A DNA stretch of 64,000 nucleotides from Buttiauxella noackiae ATCC 51607 (lineage in GTDB: Bacteria; Pseudomonadota; Gammaproteobacteria; Enterobacterales; Enterobacteriaceae), in NCBI RefSeq assembly GCF_001654865.1, contig NZ_LXEO01000003.1, forward strand, positions 16,611-80,610, written 5' to 3'. A model generated the notes under the pieces. The model did not search any database and was not told the origin of the DNA. It saw nothing but the letters and a program-made list of their open reading frames with translations. Positions 17,398-29,221 of this stretch are shown here, piece by piece (within the stretch, counting starts at the first letter, position 1; each line of letters begins with the position of its first letter). Made by a program: the position numbers and the translations under genes.

Positions 17398-17405
17398 CAG
17401 TTTCT

Positions 17406-18587
17406 TTAAAACCCAACAGCCATGCCTTGTGGGGAAAGAATATCTTTCAGCCCTTCGCGCACCAGCAATTCAGGGCTGATTTCAGAGATAGATTTAGCAC
17501 CAGTTAGCGTCATCGCTACACGCATCTCTTTCTCGATTAAGGTCAGCAAGTTGGTGACACCTGCCTGGCCGTGGGTTGCCAGCGCATACAGATAAGCGCG
17601 GCCTAACAGGCAAGTATCGGCTCCGAGCGCAATCATGCGCACCACGTCCAGCCCGCTGCGGATACCGCTATCGGCAAGAATCGCGATATCGCCTTTGACA
17701 GCATCAGCAATGGCCGGCAGGGCGCGGCACGATGAAAGCACGCCGTCGAGCTGGCGGCCACCGTGGTTTGATACAACAATCCCATCGGCCCCGAAACGTA
17801 CCGCATCTTTGGCATCCTGCGGGTCGAGAATGCCCTTGATGATCATCGGGCCATCCCAGAACTCACGAATCCACTCCAGGTCACTCCAGGAAATTGAAGG
17901 GTCGAAGTTATTTGCAAGCCAGCCAATATAATCTTCAAGCCCGGTCGGTTTGCCCAGATAAGTTGAGATATTGCCCAAATCATGCGGGCGACCGTTCAGG
18001 CCTACATCCCACGCCCATTGCGGATGCGTAACGGCCTGCCAGTATCGGCGCAGTGCGGCATGTTGCCCGCTCATACCGGAATGCGCATCGCGATAACGCG
18101 CGCCTGGGGTCGGCATATCAACGGTAAACACCAGCGTCGAACAACCTGCGGCTTTGGCGCGCTCCAGCGCATTGCGCATAAAACCACGGTCTTTTAAAAC
18201 ATACAGCTGGAACCACATTGGCCGGTCAATCGCAGGTGCCACCTCTTCAATCGGGCAGACAGAAACGGTGGAAAGTGTAAACGGAATGCCTTTTGCGGCT
18301 GCCGCTTTTGCCGCCTGCACTTCACCACGGCGGGCATACATTCCGCACAAACCAACTGGCGCGAGCGCTACCGGCATTGATAGGGTTTCATTAAACAGTT
18401 TGGTCTCAAGGCTCAATGCCGACATGTTTTTCAATACGCGCTGCTTTAACGCCACCTGTGCCAGGTCATCAACGTTGCGACGTAGCGTATGTTCGGCATA
18501 CGCGCCGCCGTCAATATAATGGAACAGGAATGGCGGCAGAATACGTTTTGCCGCGGCGCGGTAGTCTGATGCAGCTGAAATAATCAT
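17406..18587 (-). CDS. lldD: L-lactate dehydrogenase LldD
   Basis: 393 residues (E. coli 396). FMN-dependent alpha-hydroxyacid oxidase family, membrane-associated, passing electrons from L-lactate to quinone. The FMN/active-site signature [10 protein letters not shown], holding the catalytic His-Gly-Gly-Arg, is intact, as are [21 protein letters not shown] and the N-terminal FHYIDGGA. Third gene of lldPRD; its start overlaps the lldR stop by 4 bp. Expected to be induced by L-lactate through LldR and repressed by ArcA under low oxygen. Confidence 0.96.
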   Translation of the reverse strand: MIISAASDYRAAAKRILPPFLFHYIDGGAYAEHTLRRNVDDLAQVALKQRVLKNMSALSLETKLFNETLSMPVALAPVGLCGMYARRGEVQAAKAAAAKGIPFTLSTVSVCPIEEVAPAIDRPMWFQLYVLKDRGFMRNALERAKAAGCSTLVFTVDMPTPGARYRDAHSGMSGQHAALRRYWQAVTHPQWAWDVGLNGRPHDLGNISTYLGKPTGLEDYIGWLANNFDPSISWSDLEWIREFWDGPMIIKGILDPQDAKDAVRFGADGIVVSNHGGRQLDGVLSSCRALPAIADAVKGDIAILADSGIRSGLDVVRMIALGADTCLLGRAYLYALATHGQAGVTNLLTLIEKEMRVAMTLTGAKSISEISPELLVREGLKDILSPQGMAVGF

Positions 18588-19369
18588 GGATTTTCGTCCC
18601 TTGTTACGTCGGTATCTTCATCGGGCAGGCGGGTGATTCGCGCCTGTCGGGCTTCATCTTCATGCAGGGTTTTAATCGTGGTATGGACAAACCCAAGGTG
18701 TGTTTTTGCGGCAAGGCGCGCACGTTCCGGGTCGCCTGCCAGAATGGCCTGCAACAGTTCGTTATGTTGTTCGGTAAGCCCGGCAAAAATTGCCGGTACG
18801 GTGTACATGCGCTGGCGGCTATGCATCACAGATGATTGCAGCAGGTCAAAAAAACCGCGCATGGTCTGGAGCAGCACGATATTGTGCGAGGCTTCGGCAA
18901 TTGCCAGGTGAAAGCGCACGTCGGCCTGGGCTGCCAGATCCGGGTCATCGCTCTCTTTAAATTTCACCGTCGCATCAAAGCAGGCAATGAGCTTCTCTTT
19001 GTCGGCAGGGGTGGCACGCTGAGCTGCGTACCACGCAGTGCTGGCTTCTATCGCGTGGCGCGCTTCTAAAATGTCGTAACGGTAATTCGGGTCATCTTCC
19101 ACCAGAGTTTTTAGTGGTTGTACGATGCGTTGTTCAGACCATGCCTGAACTTCATAGCGCACAAAGGTGCCGCCGCCGCGACGGCTAATCAGAATGCCTT
19201 CGCTAATCAGCTTTTGAATCGCCTCGCGAATCGATGAGCGTGATACGCCCATTTCAGCTGCAAGCTGGCGTTCGGCGGGCAACCGCATGCCCGCCTCCAG
19301 ATTACGTTCGCTAATCAGTGCTTTTACGCGCTCGACCAGATGGTCGGCCAGGCGCAGGTGCGTCGTCAT
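18584..19369 (-). CDS. lldR: Lactate-responsive regulator LldR
   Basis: 261 residues (E. coli 258). FadR-subfamily GntR regulator: N-terminal winged HTH ([31 protein letters not shown]) and a C-terminal FCD ligand domain with metal-type histidines. It represses and, with L-lactate, allows activation of lldPRD. The ATG shares one base with the lldP stop (TAATG), and the stop overlaps lldD. Two matching operators lie around the lldP promoter. Confidence 0.95.
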   Translation of the reverse strand: MTTHLRLADHLVERVKALISERNLEAGMRLPAERQLAAEMGVSRSSIREAIQKLISEGILISRRGGGTFVRYEVQAWSEQRIVQPLKTLVEDDPNYRYDILEARHAIEASTAWYAAQRATPADKEKLIACFDATVKFKESDDPDLAAQADVRFHLAIAEASHNIVLLQTMRGFFDLLQSSVMHSRQRMYTVPAIFAGLTEQHNELLQAILAGDPERARLAAKTHLGFVHTTIKTLHEDEARQARITRLPDEDTDVTRDENP

Positions 19370-21024
19370 TAAGGGATCATCCAGGTTAAGACATAAGCCT
19401 GTAGTGTAGTAATGACGCCAACCATGCAGGTGAAAATCAGGCTGTGTTTAACGGTAAAGCGGAACAGGTCCGACTCTCTCCCCACAAGCCCTACGGCTGC
19501 ACAGGCGATGGCGATAGACTGTGGTGAAATCATCTTCCCGGTAACGCCACCAGTGGTGTTGGCGGCTACCAGCAGCAAGTCCGACACGCCAATCTGCTGT
19601 GCGGTCGTAGCCTGCAACGCGGCGAACAGAGCGTTTGATGAAGTATCTGAACCCGTCAGGAACACACCCAGCCAGCCGAGGAATGGCGAGAAGAAAGTAA
19701 ATGCGTGGCCGGTGTGAGACAGCGCCAGAGCGAGCGTTGCCGAAAGGCCGGAGTAGTTGGAGATAAACGCGAATGCCAACACCATGCCGATGGAGTAAAT
19801 CGGCAGCGCCAGCTCCCTGATTGTTTCACCGAAGGTTTCGATGGCCGCTTTCGGTTTCATGCGCAGATAAACAATGGAAATAAGTGCTGCAACCAGAATC
19901 GCGGTACCGGTGGCGGAGAACCAGTCAAATTTATACACCGCCGCGTAGGCCATGCTTTGCGCTACAACCGGTGGCATTTTGGCGACCATTTTATCGAGGA
20001 ATGGCACCGAGACGTTAAATACCCAATCAGCCATGGCGCCACCTGGTGCAAACAGCGCTTTAAACGGTGGAATGCTCCAAAGTGTGACGGTTGCGGTCAG
20101 GAAGATAAACGGCATCCAGGCGCGAACCACCTGGCCTGCGGTGTAGTTTTTGCGAGCCAGCGTCTGGTCGGTAACCGATGCGCCAATATCGCCAAAACGG
20201 AAGATGCGAACCGGCTTCCAGACGCGCAGAAATGCGGTCAGACACACTAGCGAAACCAGCGATGAGATAATGTCCGGAAGCTCTGGCCCTAAGAAGTTTG
20301 AGCTGAGGTACTGCGCGATAGCGAACGAGCCACCAGCCACGATAACTGCAGGCCACGTCTCCTTAATGCCGCGCCAGCCGTCCATAATCGCCATAATCCA
20401 GAACAGCACAATCATGGTCAGGAACGGTAACTGGCGGCCTACCATTTGGCCGATTTCAAAGCTATCAAGCCCGGTGACCTGGCCGGCGACAATAATGGGA
20501 ATCCCCATCGCACCAAACGCTACGGGGGCGGTGTTCACAATCAGGCAAAGACCTGCGGCGTACAGCGGGTTAAAGCCTAGACCAACCAGTAATGCGGCGG
20601 TAATCGCCACTGGCGCACCGAAACCCGCAGCCCCTTCTAGAAACGCGCCGAAGGAAAAACCGACGATCAGCATTTGCAGGCGCTGGTCAGGCGTAATGGA
20701 CAGAATCGACGAACGGATAATGTCGAACTGCCCGGTTTTTACCGAGATTTTATAGACGAAAACGGCGGCGATAATAATCCAGGCAATCGGCCAGAGCCCG
20801 TAGAAGAAGCCGTACACCACTGACGACAATGCGCGGTCAACCGGCATACGGTAGAAAAGTAACGCGACTAATAGCGCCAGGACAACGGTAATGGTGGCGG
20901 CGGTGTAGCCCTTCATACGCAGCTTAATCAGTGCGAAGAAGAAGAAAATAATCGGAATAGCGGCGATGAGGCTTGATAGCCATATGTTACCTGCGGGGTC
21001 ATAGACTTGTTGCCAGGCTTGCAT
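19369..21024 (-). CDS. lldP: L-lactate permease LldP
   Basis: 551 residues, the same as E. coli LldP when started at 21024 ([19 protein letters not shown]). Inner-membrane lactate/glycolate:H+ symporter with about 12 or more helices; conserved stretches such as [29 protein letters not shown] and [11 protein letters not shown] are present. A longer frame upstream to 21081 would add 19 residues and run through the first LldR operator, so it is rejected. First gene of lldPRD. Confidence 0.95.
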   Translation of the reverse strand: MQAWQQVYDPAGNIWLSSLIAAIPIIFFFFALIKLRMKGYTAATITVVLALLVALLFYRMPVDRALSSVVYGFFYGLWPIAWIIIAAVFVYKISVKTGQFDIIRSSILSITPDQRLQMLIVGFSFGAFLEGAAGFGAPVAITAALLVGLGFNPLYAAGLCLIVNTAPVAFGAMGIPIIVAGQVTGLDSFEIGQMVGRQLPFLTMIVLFWIMAIMDGWRGIKETWPAVIVAGGSFAIAQYLSSNFLGPELPDIISSLVSLVCLTAFLRVWKPVRIFRFGDIGASVTDQTLARKNYTAGQVVRAWMPFIFLTATVTLWSIPPFKALFAPGGAMADWVFNVSVPFLDKMVAKMPPVVAQSMAYAAVYKFDWFSATGTAILVAALISIVYLRMKPKAAIETFGETIRELALPIYSIGMVLAFAFISNYSGLSATLALALSHTGHAFTFFSPFLGWLGVFLTGSDTSSNALFAALQATTAQQIGVSDLLLVAANTTGGVTGKMISPQSIAIACAAVGLVGRESDLFRFTVKHSLIFTCMVGVITTLQAYVLTWMIP

Positions 21025-21066
21025 GCAGGACTCTCCAGAACGTGATGTGCTTATTATTTTTCGCTT

Positions 21067-21082
21067 AATTGGTAGAACCAAT
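21067..21082. promoter_or_regulatory. LldR operator, promoter-proximal
   Basis: AATTGGTAGAACCAAT, a near-perfect palindrome with the TTGGT-N-ACCAA form of LldR/FadR-family sites, 43 bp before the lldP start. Confidence 0.8.
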
Positions 21083-21113
21083 ATGGCGATATGGGGTAGG
21101 TAATGTGTAAATG

Positions 21114-21128
21114 GTTAATTAGTTGTTA
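21114..21128. promoter_or_regulatory. ArcA-like site in lld promoter
   Basis: GTTAATTAGTTGTTA matches the ArcA consensus GTTAATTAAATGTTA at 13 of 15 positions. E. coli lldPRD is ArcA-repressed. It lies between the two LldR operators. Confidence 0.6.
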
Positions 21129-21194
21129 ACCAATGGCAATGCTGGTGTTGCGCTTTTTTACCGTTATGCACAAAGAGGTCACGTTTTTTCTAGG

Positions 21195-21209
21195 ATTGGT
21201 AGGACCAAT
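21195..21209. promoter_or_regulatory. LldR operator, distal
   Basis: ATTGGTAGGACCAAT, second copy of the LldR motif, centred about 128 bp from the first. The spacing would suit DNA looping around the promoter, as described for E. coli lld. Confidence 0.8.
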
Positions 21210-21240
21210 ATTTGAAGGGAAGATCCTGGGGAATACGATT

Positions 21241-21266
21241 TCCCCCTCATCAGAAAGAGAGGGGGA
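21241..21266 (-). terminator. Terminator-like hairpin after the PepSY gene
   Basis: TCCCCCTC and GAGGGGGA pair over 8 bp just beyond the stop of the minus-strand PepSY gene and before the lldP upstream region. Confidence 0.5.
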
Positions 21267-21271
21267 GGGAA

Positions 21272-22651
21272 TTACGAAGTCTGCAATTTCAACGCGTTTT
21301 TGCGCCAGCGGCCAATATCAGCAATGATAAACAGCAACAGGCTGGCACCCATTACCGGCAGGCAGTAGCCAAAAATCAACGCGATAATGACTACACCTGC
21401 ACGCCATGTACCGGGCAACGCAAGCCACGCTTCACTTAGCGTTTGTGCGGGGTTGCTCGCAGAAGCCGCTGGGCGTTTTAACCACCACATCCGGTAACCG
21501 AGAATTACCATCGCGCACAGACCCATGCCAAATGCCGCCAGCAGCAACTGGTTTGCCAGCCCGAAAAGCACCCCCATATGAGCATCAATTCCCCAGCGCG
21601 TCAGTTTGGCAACCAGCGGGAAATCAGCAAACCAGGTACGATCAACCACCTTAAAACTTGTTGGATCGACGGCTGCGGCATCGACGTGCGTCGGCCAGGC
21701 GCGGTCAATTTCGGTCACGGTCCAGGCTTTATCAGCCGAGCGGGCTGGGCGAATTTCGATTTTACTCGATTCAATTCCAGCGCCACGAGCAGCTACAAGT
21801 ACCTGATCCCAGACGGTATCGTCTGTTTTCGGCATTACCATGCCCGGCATCATGGCGTGGTGTTCCGCATGAGGGTCGTGTTGCTGATGCCCGGTTTGTG
21901 GCACTAACGCAGTGTTTACCTGTGGTGTCATCCAGCCGAGCGAGCTGCGCATTTTGTCGATATTCCCGCCTGCCCACTGCGACCAGGTGAGCCCGGTGGC
22001 TGAGAAAAACAGCAGGCCAAGCAGCAATGCAACACCCAGCGTAATGTGCCAGTGCCGCGCTTTTCTTTGCGGGGTTTGCCGCACTTTAAGCTTTCTTTTG
22101 GGCCGAGAGGTCAGCCATAACACCACGCCGCCAAGTGCTGCAACCCATAGCCAGGAAGCAGCAAGCTCACTGTAAATTCTTCCGGTATCGCCCAGTAGCA
22201 ATGCGCGATGAAATTGATCAATCCAGGTACGCAGTGGCAGCACACCGCTCGTGCCATACACCGTCAAATCACCCTGAATGGCAAGTGTTGCAGGCGAGAC
22301 AAAAATGGCACGAGATTCAGATTCACCCAGCGCCGGATCCACAAATTGCACGCGCGTGGTGTCACCGGGATAAGGGGCAGGTCGCACGGCCGCTATACGA
22401 GCATCATCGCCAATATATTGGCGAGCAGCCGCTATTTGCTGTGAAAATGGCAGGTTTTGGCCGGTATCTGGCGTGCGTAAGGCCTCATGATAAAGCGCAT
22501 TCTCAAGCTGTGGTGTCAGCACATATAGGGTGCCGGTAAGTGCTGCGATGAAAATAAACGGGCCGATGAACAGGCCAATATAGAAATGCAGACGACGCAA
22601 AAGCGTCAGCAGCGCACCACGGTGGGCGAGCTGAGATTGATTCACAGACAT
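21272..22651 (-). CDS. PepSY-associated TM helix (PiuB-like) membrane protein
   Basis: 459 residues. The first helix (LLRRLHFYIGLFIGPFIFIAALTGTLYVLTPQLE), further helices near 160, 200 and 345-385, and a periplasmic PepSY-type region mark the PiuB/PepSY-TM family, often linked to TonB receptors and siderophore or metal reduction. A His/Met-rich loop (HQQHDPHAEHHAMMPGMVMP) lies near residues 255-275 and suggests metal contact. It follows a DUF2946 gene in the same direction (41 bp gap). The exact substrate is unknown; no Fur box was identified upstream. Confidence 0.8.
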   Translation of the reverse strand: MSVNQSQLAHRGALLTLLRRLHFYIGLFIGPFIFIAALTGTLYVLTPQLENALYHEALRTPDTGQNLPFSQQIAAARQYIGDDARIAAVRPAPYPGDTTRVQFVDPALGESESRAIFVSPATLAIQGDLTVYGTSGVLPLRTWIDQFHRALLLGDTGRIYSELAASWLWVAALGGVVLWLTSRPKRKLKVRQTPQRKARHWHITLGVALLLGLLFFSATGLTWSQWAGGNIDKMRSSLGWMTPQVNTALVPQTGHQQHDPHAEHHAMMPGMVMPKTDDTVWDQVLVAARGAGIESSKIEIRPARSADKAWTVTEIDRAWPTHVDAAAVDPTSFKVVDRTWFADFPLVAKLTRWGIDAHMGVLFGLANQLLLAAFGMGLCAMVILGYRMWWLKRPAASASNPAQTLSEAWLALPGTWRAGVVIIALIFGYCLPVMGASLLLFIIADIGRWRKNALKLQTS

Positions 22652-22692
22652 GGTTATCTCCAGTAAAGCTGTGACGTTAAATGATGTTTGTA

Positions 22693-23112
22693 TTAACGAG
22701 ACAGTTCGACAGGAGGCGCGCGTGGCAGCGCTTCGGCATCGTCATGCTGGGGCACAAGCGCTGCGATAATCGGAGGAGGTGGCGCACGCGAAATACGCCA
22801 CGCAAGCCAGATAAATGGGATAAATAGCCAGACGATCAGTGGGATATGCAGCAGAAGTTGGCAGTACCCACAGGCGATATCATCCATCAAGGACGCGCCC
22901 GGCATCAAATGGAATGCGGTGGGCATTTCCATGTTGCCCATCTCCATCATCATGCCGCCTGAATGGCTCATTACATGGTGCTCGCCATTGGTCGCCGCAC
23001 GCCGTTGTTCCAGTGATTTTGAAATCACCGGGGCGATAAAAAGCATCGCCATCGCCAGTAAAGCGAGAGCAAAAGGCCATTTATGGCGTGAAAGGGAGAA
23101 GAGTGATGGCAA
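22693..23112 (-). CDS. DUF2946-family membrane protein
   Basis: 139 residues. Hydrophobic N-terminus (WPFALALLAMAMLFIAPVISKSLEQ), a Met/His-rich middle (HHVMSHSGGMMMEMGNMEMP), the DUF2946 signature DDIACGYCQLLLH and a C-terminal helix. Such proteins occur beside copper- or iron-linked genes; the Met/His stretch suggests metal binding. There is no ATG at the expected start: TAG, then CTG and TTG; I take TTG at 23112. It precedes the PepSY gene and is probably co-transcribed. Function not known. Confidence 0.7.
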   Translation of the reverse strand: MPSLFSLSRHKWPFALALLAMAMLFIAPVISKSLEQRRAATNGEHHVMSHSGGMMMEMGNMEMPTAFHLMPGASLMDDIACGYCQLLLHIPLIVWLFIPFIWLAWRISRAPPPPIIAALVPQHDDAEALPRAPPVELSR

Positions 23113-23176
23113 CAGGGCTTTCTACCAAATACAGCGAGTGTTGCGCGATTGTATATGAAATGTGATGTTTGAAGAA

Positions 23177-23204
23177 ACACCCTCTCTTTTTACAGAGAGG
23201 GTGT
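23177..23204 (-). terminator. Terminator after the alcohol dehydrogenase gene
   Basis: ACACCCTCTCT and AGAGAGGGTGT form an 11-bp stem just after the minus-strand adh stop, followed by TTTCTTC. Confidence 0.75.
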
Positions 23205-23210
23205 AAGGAG

Positions 23211-24266
23211 TCAGGCTTTCAGCGTTGCCATATCAATTACGAAACGGTACTTCACATCGCTTTTCAGCATCCGCTCATAGGCTGCGTTTATATCCGGCAT
23301 ATTGATCATTTCAATATCTGAAACAATCCCGTGTTCGCCGCAGAAATCCAGCATTTCCTGGGTTTCTTTGATGCCACCAATACATGAACCGGCGACCGAA
23401 CGACGGCCCAGAATCATCGGCAAGGTACTGACCGGCGGCTCAATATTGCCCAGTAAACCGACATACACCAGCGTGCCATCTAGTGTCAGCGTTGGCATAT
23501 ACGGGTTGATATCGTGGTCGTAAGGCACGGTGTCGATAATCAGGTCGAACTGATTTCTTACCGATGCCATCTGCTCATCATCGGTGGAGAGCACAATGTG
23601 ATGTGCCCCCAGACGGCGAGCATCTTCCTCTTTGCTCGCCGAACGGGTGAACAGCGTGACTTCCGCCCCCATCGCATTTGCCAGTTTCAGTGCCATATGG
23701 CCTAAGCCACCCAGCCCGATAACAGCCACATTGCTACCTTCGCCTACATTCCAGTGGCGCAATGGCGACCACGTGGTAATACCCGCGCACAGCAATGGGG
23801 CCGCGCCTTTGAGATCCATACCCTCAGGCATTTTCAGCACAAAATCTTCTGAGGCGACAATCGCCTGTGAGTAACCACCGTAGGTTGGCAGATGATCGTG
23901 GCGATCCACGCCGTTGTAGGTCTGCACGTTGCCTTCTTCACAATACTGCTCAAGGCCCTCTTTACACGGATGGCAGATACGACACGAGTCCACCATACAG
24001 CCGATACCTGCATAATCGCCTGGCTTGAACTTTGTCACCTCACTGCCAACGGAGGCCACACGCCCAACGACTTCATGGCCCGGCACCAGCGGATATTGAC
24101 TGAAACCCCAGTCATTACGCGCCTGGTGAAGGTCTGAGTGGCAAACGCCGCAGTACATCACTTCGATCACGACATCATCAGGACGCGGTGCGCGTCGCAT
24201 AAATTCGAATGGAGCAAGCGGAACATCAGCGGATTGCGCCGCATAACCGAGCACTTTCATCGTCAT
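23211..24266 (-). CDS. Zinc-dependent NAD(P) alcohol/aldehyde reductase (YahK/CAD type)
   Basis: 351 residues, medium-chain dehydrogenase. The catalytic zinc motif CGVCHSDLHQARNDWG (about residue 40), GHEVVGRVASVG, the structural-zinc cysteine cluster (C..C..C.......C around 95-110), VIGLGGLGHMALKLA for cofactor binding and the C-terminal DVKYRFVIDMATL all match the cinnamyl-alcohol-dehydrogenase/YahK group, which reduces aldehydes with NADPH. The start at 24266 (MTMKVLGY) has GGGAG 7 nt before it. It lies 19 bp after a cupin gene and divergent to a LysR gene, which suggests one regulated unit. Confidence 0.88.
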   Translation of the reverse strand: MTMKVLGYAAQSADVPLAPFEFMRRAPRPDDVVIEVMYCGVCHSDLHQARNDWGFSQYPLVPGHEVVGRVASVGSEVTKFKPGDYAGIGCMVDSCRICHPCKEGLEQYCEEGNVQTYNGVDRHDHLPTYGGYSQAIVASEDFVLKMPEGMDLKGAAPLLCAGITTWSPLRHWNVGEGSNVAVIGLGGLGHMALKLANAMGAEVTLFTRSASKEEDARRLGAHHIVLSTDDEQMASVRNQFDLIIDTVPYDHDINPYMPTLTLDGTLVYVGLLGNIEPPVSTLPMILGRRSVAGSCIGGIKETQEMLDFCGEHGIVSDIEMINMPDINAAYERMLKSDVKYRFVIDMATLKA

Positions 24267-24285
24267 GTTTGTTCTCCCAGGCAAC

Positions 24286-24708
24286 TTAAGAATGAAGGGT
24301 ATTTTTTTTGTACTGATCGTCGCTGACGTGTTCCAGCCACTCGACAGGGCTGCCATTGAGTGACTCGGCAATGGCGATATGGGTCATTGCGTTATCTGGA
24401 GTCGCGCCATGCCAATGCTTCACACCTTCAGGTATCCAGACGATATCGCCTTGATTCATTTCGCGGATTTCACCACCCCATTCCTGCAACCAGCCGTGGC
24501 CATGGGTGATAATCAGAGTTTGTCCGAGTGGATGCGTATGCCAGGCGGTACGTGCGCCGGGTTCAAAGGTGACGGTGGCACCACCGGTACGAGCAGGGGG
24601 CGTGGTCTGGAAAGGTGCATCAATACGGACTCTACCTGTGAAGTAACTTTCCGGACCCGTTTGAGATGGCTGTGATCCAGCCTTAATGATTTTCAGCTTT
24701 TCTTCCAT
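24286..24708 (-). CDS. Cupin protein, mandelonitrile-lyase/quercetinase-like
   Basis: 140 residues. Single cupin domain with the metal-binding motif [24 protein letters not shown] (residues about 55-78) and [16 protein letters not shown], giving the usual His residues. Similar small cupins include manganese hydroxynitrile lyases and carbonyl-processing enzymes; the substrate is uncertain. The start at 24708 ([11 protein letters not shown]) has GAGG upstream; a longer frame to 24756 lacks a ribosome site. First gene of a cupin-adh pair, divergent from a LysR gene. Confidence 0.8.
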   Translation of the reverse strand: MEEKLKIIKAGSQPSQTGPESYFTGRVRIDAPFQTTPPARTGGATVTFEPGARTAWHTHPLGQTLIITHGHGWLQEWGGEIREMNQGDIVWIPEGVKHWHGATPDNAMTHIAIAESLNGSPVEWLEHVSDDQYKKNTLHS

Positions 24709-24916
24709 TTTTTCCTCTACTTCGGCATTCAATGCCGGGGTTAACAGAGATAACACCAGTCAGAAGTATAGGTAACTGAGCGCGACTGACAGATAAGTTG
24801 GCCTTGGTTTGATTCCCCCACGCTTCGTTGCGAGGACCGGGAAAGCTATGTTAGCGCCTGTTATTACTGCTGATTAGCCCGGTAAATACGCAAGGAGCTA
24901 TGAGTTGAATTCATGA

Positions 24917-25858
<942 letters not shown>

Positions 25859-25936
25859 TCGATATTTAGCTGTGGTTAATATTCCTTAAAAAGAGATATT
25901 ACCTAAAATATAAAATAGATATTTTAAGCATTAGTA

Positions 25937-25959
25937 GTGGCCTGGTTCCAACAGGCCAC
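25937..25959. terminator. Terminator between LysR gene and ybdK
   Basis: GTGGCCTG and CAGGCCAC form an 8-bp stem with a 7-nt loop between two convergent genes. Confidence 0.65.
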
Positions 25960-25975
25960 CAGGCGGTAAATAAAT

Positions 25976-27094
25976 TTACTCAGTTGCCCAGATTTCACAA
26001 TGTTCTCGCATCAATTCGGTCAGAAGCCCTCCGTCAGCAATAAACTGCCGAATGCGGCGCGTGTCACTGTCGTTATTACGCACATAACCTTCAATGGCCT
26101 CTAAAGCAGATAATGCCCGGAGTTGGGCGGCATAAGGCGCAAGAGTATCCAGCAATGGCAAAATATCTTCTGCCATTGTGCGTTGTTCGCCAGTACGCAC
26201 GTCAGTGAGCACCCCTTCGAGCCCAAAGCGGCAGGCCTGAAAGCGATTGAAACGGTAAAGTAAGTAGTCTTCAGAGCGCGGCACAAAGGGGCGTTCGCTC
26301 AGCAACCAGTGGGCCAACGCCTGAATAAATCCGGCGATATGGATTGCCCGCGTAATAGTCAGCGGCGTATCCATTACGCGCACTTCAATGGTGCCAAATT
26401 TTGGGCTTGGGCGAATATCCCAGTGCAGGTCTTTCATCGATTGAACGATGCTGCTGGACTCAAGGCGTTGGTACATCCATTTAAACTCGTTCCAGTCGCC
26501 GACGAAAGGCGCAGGCCCGTTATCGGGGAATGCCGAGAAGATATTCAAACGTGATGAGGCGTAGGTGGTATCTGCACCCTGAATATACGGCGATGATGCT
26601 GATAGCGCGATGACGTGTGGAACAAAGCGCGACAGGCCATGCAGCAAATAAATAGCGTCCTCTTCGTTCTCACAGCCGACATGCACATGCTGGCCAAATA
26701 CCGTCGCCTGCTTCATTAAATAGCCGTATAGCTCGAGGGTTTTGTTATAGCGTTCGCTCTGGCATACCTCCTGGCGCTGCCATTTTTGAAACGGATGCGT
26801 ACCGCCACCACAAATTGCCAGATGATGTTTGCTTGCTGATTGCAGAACATGCTGGCGCAAACTTGAAAGTTGGGCCTGAGCCTGCGCGATATCGCCACAC
26901 ACGCCGGTGGCGATTTCCAGCATGCTTTCTGTGATGTCATGTTTGACTTCACCTTCTGTCACAACGTCTTTCAGAGAGTCAATCAGCAGCGATGAGTCCT
27001 GGCTGAGATCGTTGGCTGGCGGATTGACGATTTGCAATTCCAGCTCAATACCGAGGGTATAGGGGTCAGAATGATTAAAATCACTTAGTGGCAT
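25976..27094 (-). CDS. ybdK: Carboxylate-amine ligase YbdK (weak gamma-glutamylcysteine synthetase)
   Basis: 372 residues, equal to E. coli YbdK. GCS2 family: the N-terminal strand [19 protein letters not shown], the metal/ATP-site segments [17 protein letters not shown] and [13 protein letters not shown] are conserved. E. coli YbdK ligates glutamate and cysteine slowly in vitro and its physiological substrate is not settled. In E. coli it is next to ybdJ; here ybdG lies between the two, so the locus has been rearranged. Single gene, divergent from ybdG. Confidence 0.94.
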   Translation of the reverse strand: MPLSDFNHSDPYTLGIELELQIVNPPANDLSQDSSLLIDSLKDVVTEGEVKHDITESMLEIATGVCGDIAQAQAQLSSLRQHVLQSASKHHLAICGGGTHPFQKWQRQEVCQSERYNKTLELYGYLMKQATVFGQHVHVGCENEEDAIYLLHGLSRFVPHVIALSASSPYIQGADTTYASSRLNIFSAFPDNGPAPFVGDWNEFKWMYQRLESSSIVQSMKDLHWDIRPSPKFGTIEVRVMDTPLTITRAIHIAGFIQALAHWLLSERPFVPRSEDYLLYRFNRFQACRFGLEGVLTDVRTGEQRTMAEDILPLLDTLAPYAAQLRALSALEAIEGYVRNNDSDTRRIRQFIADGGLLTELMREHCEIWATE

Positions 27095-27320
27095 GCTGGG
27101 CTCTCACTGTTCTGACAATTATTGAATTGAGTATAGCCAGCCGCCTGGAAATGATCGGGTGTGGAAACAGTTTTTATATCATTATTCCCAATAAGAATTA
27201 TCTGCTGCTCATAAATGCAATGATAATATTGTAAAGAATGTTCAGTGAATTAAAATGCTCTCAACGTTGCACTGAGAATCATCTCCCTCCATTATATGCG
27301 TTGTTCAGGAAGGAGTTATT

Positions 27321-28665
<1,345 letters not shown>

Positions 28666-28670
28666 TACTC

Positions 28671-28700
28671 GTCGTACTTCAAGCTGCAGGTGCGTTGGCA
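28671..28700 (+). repeat. Truncated ERIC 5' end
   Basis: About 30 bp repeating the first part of an ERIC element (GTCGTACTTCAAGC, GCAGGTGCGTTGGCAG), then broken off at a REP unit. Confidence 0.75.
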
Positions 28701-28703
28701 GTT

Positions 28704-28813
28704 TGTAGTTCGGTTAAGCGCAGCGCCAGGCGGCAGAAATGGTGGATGGCGCTAGCCGCTTATCCACCCTACCAAATCCCGTTCGTAGGTCGGTTAAGCG
28801 CAGCGCCAGGTGA
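28704..28813. repeat. REP cluster (three units)
   Basis: Two direct units GTTAAGCGCAGCGCCAGG (near 28713 and 28793) flank an opposed unit GGTGGATGGCG...TTATCCACC (28741-28770). A BIME between ybdG and ybdJ. Confidence 0.75.
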
Positions 28814-28850
28814 CCAAAATAGAACGGCATTCCCATCCTAAAACTGAACC

Positions 28851-29105
28851 TCACGCATCCCGGTCAATCGAAAACCAACGCTTCCAGATAAAACGAATCA
28901 CAAAGTATTCAATGGCACCCAACGCCAGGAACCACAGACAGAAAATGATGGTGTAAAGCTGGTTCATATCCAGCAGGTGGAACATTTTGATGAGTTTTTG
29001 TGCAAGCTCAATGGTCAGCGCAGGGGCGGGGAGTAGCAGACAGGAAAAGAAGGCCAGCAATAAAATACCGCCAGCCGTCATCAGGGTTTCCAAAGGGTGT
29101 TTCAT
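28851..29105 (-). CDS. ybdJ: Small membrane protein YbdJ (DUF1158)
   Basis: 84 residues (E. coli 82). Two predicted helices (TAGGILLLAFFSCLLLPAPAL and LYTIIFCLWFLALGAIEYFVI) and the conserved start MKHPLETLMTAGGILL. The start at 29105 matches E. coli; a longer open frame to 29198 has no family support. Function unknown; the DUF1158 family is confined mainly to enterobacteria. It lies just downstream of fdnI in the same direction but is separated from it by a hairpin. Confidence 0.9.
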   Translation of the reverse strand: MKHPLETLMTAGGILLLAFFSCLLLPAPALTIELAQKLIKMFHLLDMNQLYTIIFCLWFLALGAIEYFVIRFIWKRWFSIDRDA

Positions 29106-29179
29106 GCGGTCGTTATCCCCGGACTCAATCGTTGCGTTAAAAAACATATTGTCCGGGAAAACATCTGCTGATTCAAATC

Positions 29180-29212
29180 CCTGCTCTCCCGAACGCAATC
29201 CGGGAAAGCAGG
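29180..29212 (-). terminator. Terminator-like hairpin after fdnI
   Basis: CCTGCTCTCCCG and CGGGAAAGCAGG pair over 12 positions with one mismatch and a 9-nt loop, shortly after the fdnI stop. Confidence 0.6.
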
Positions 29213-29221
29213 GCAGGAGAA

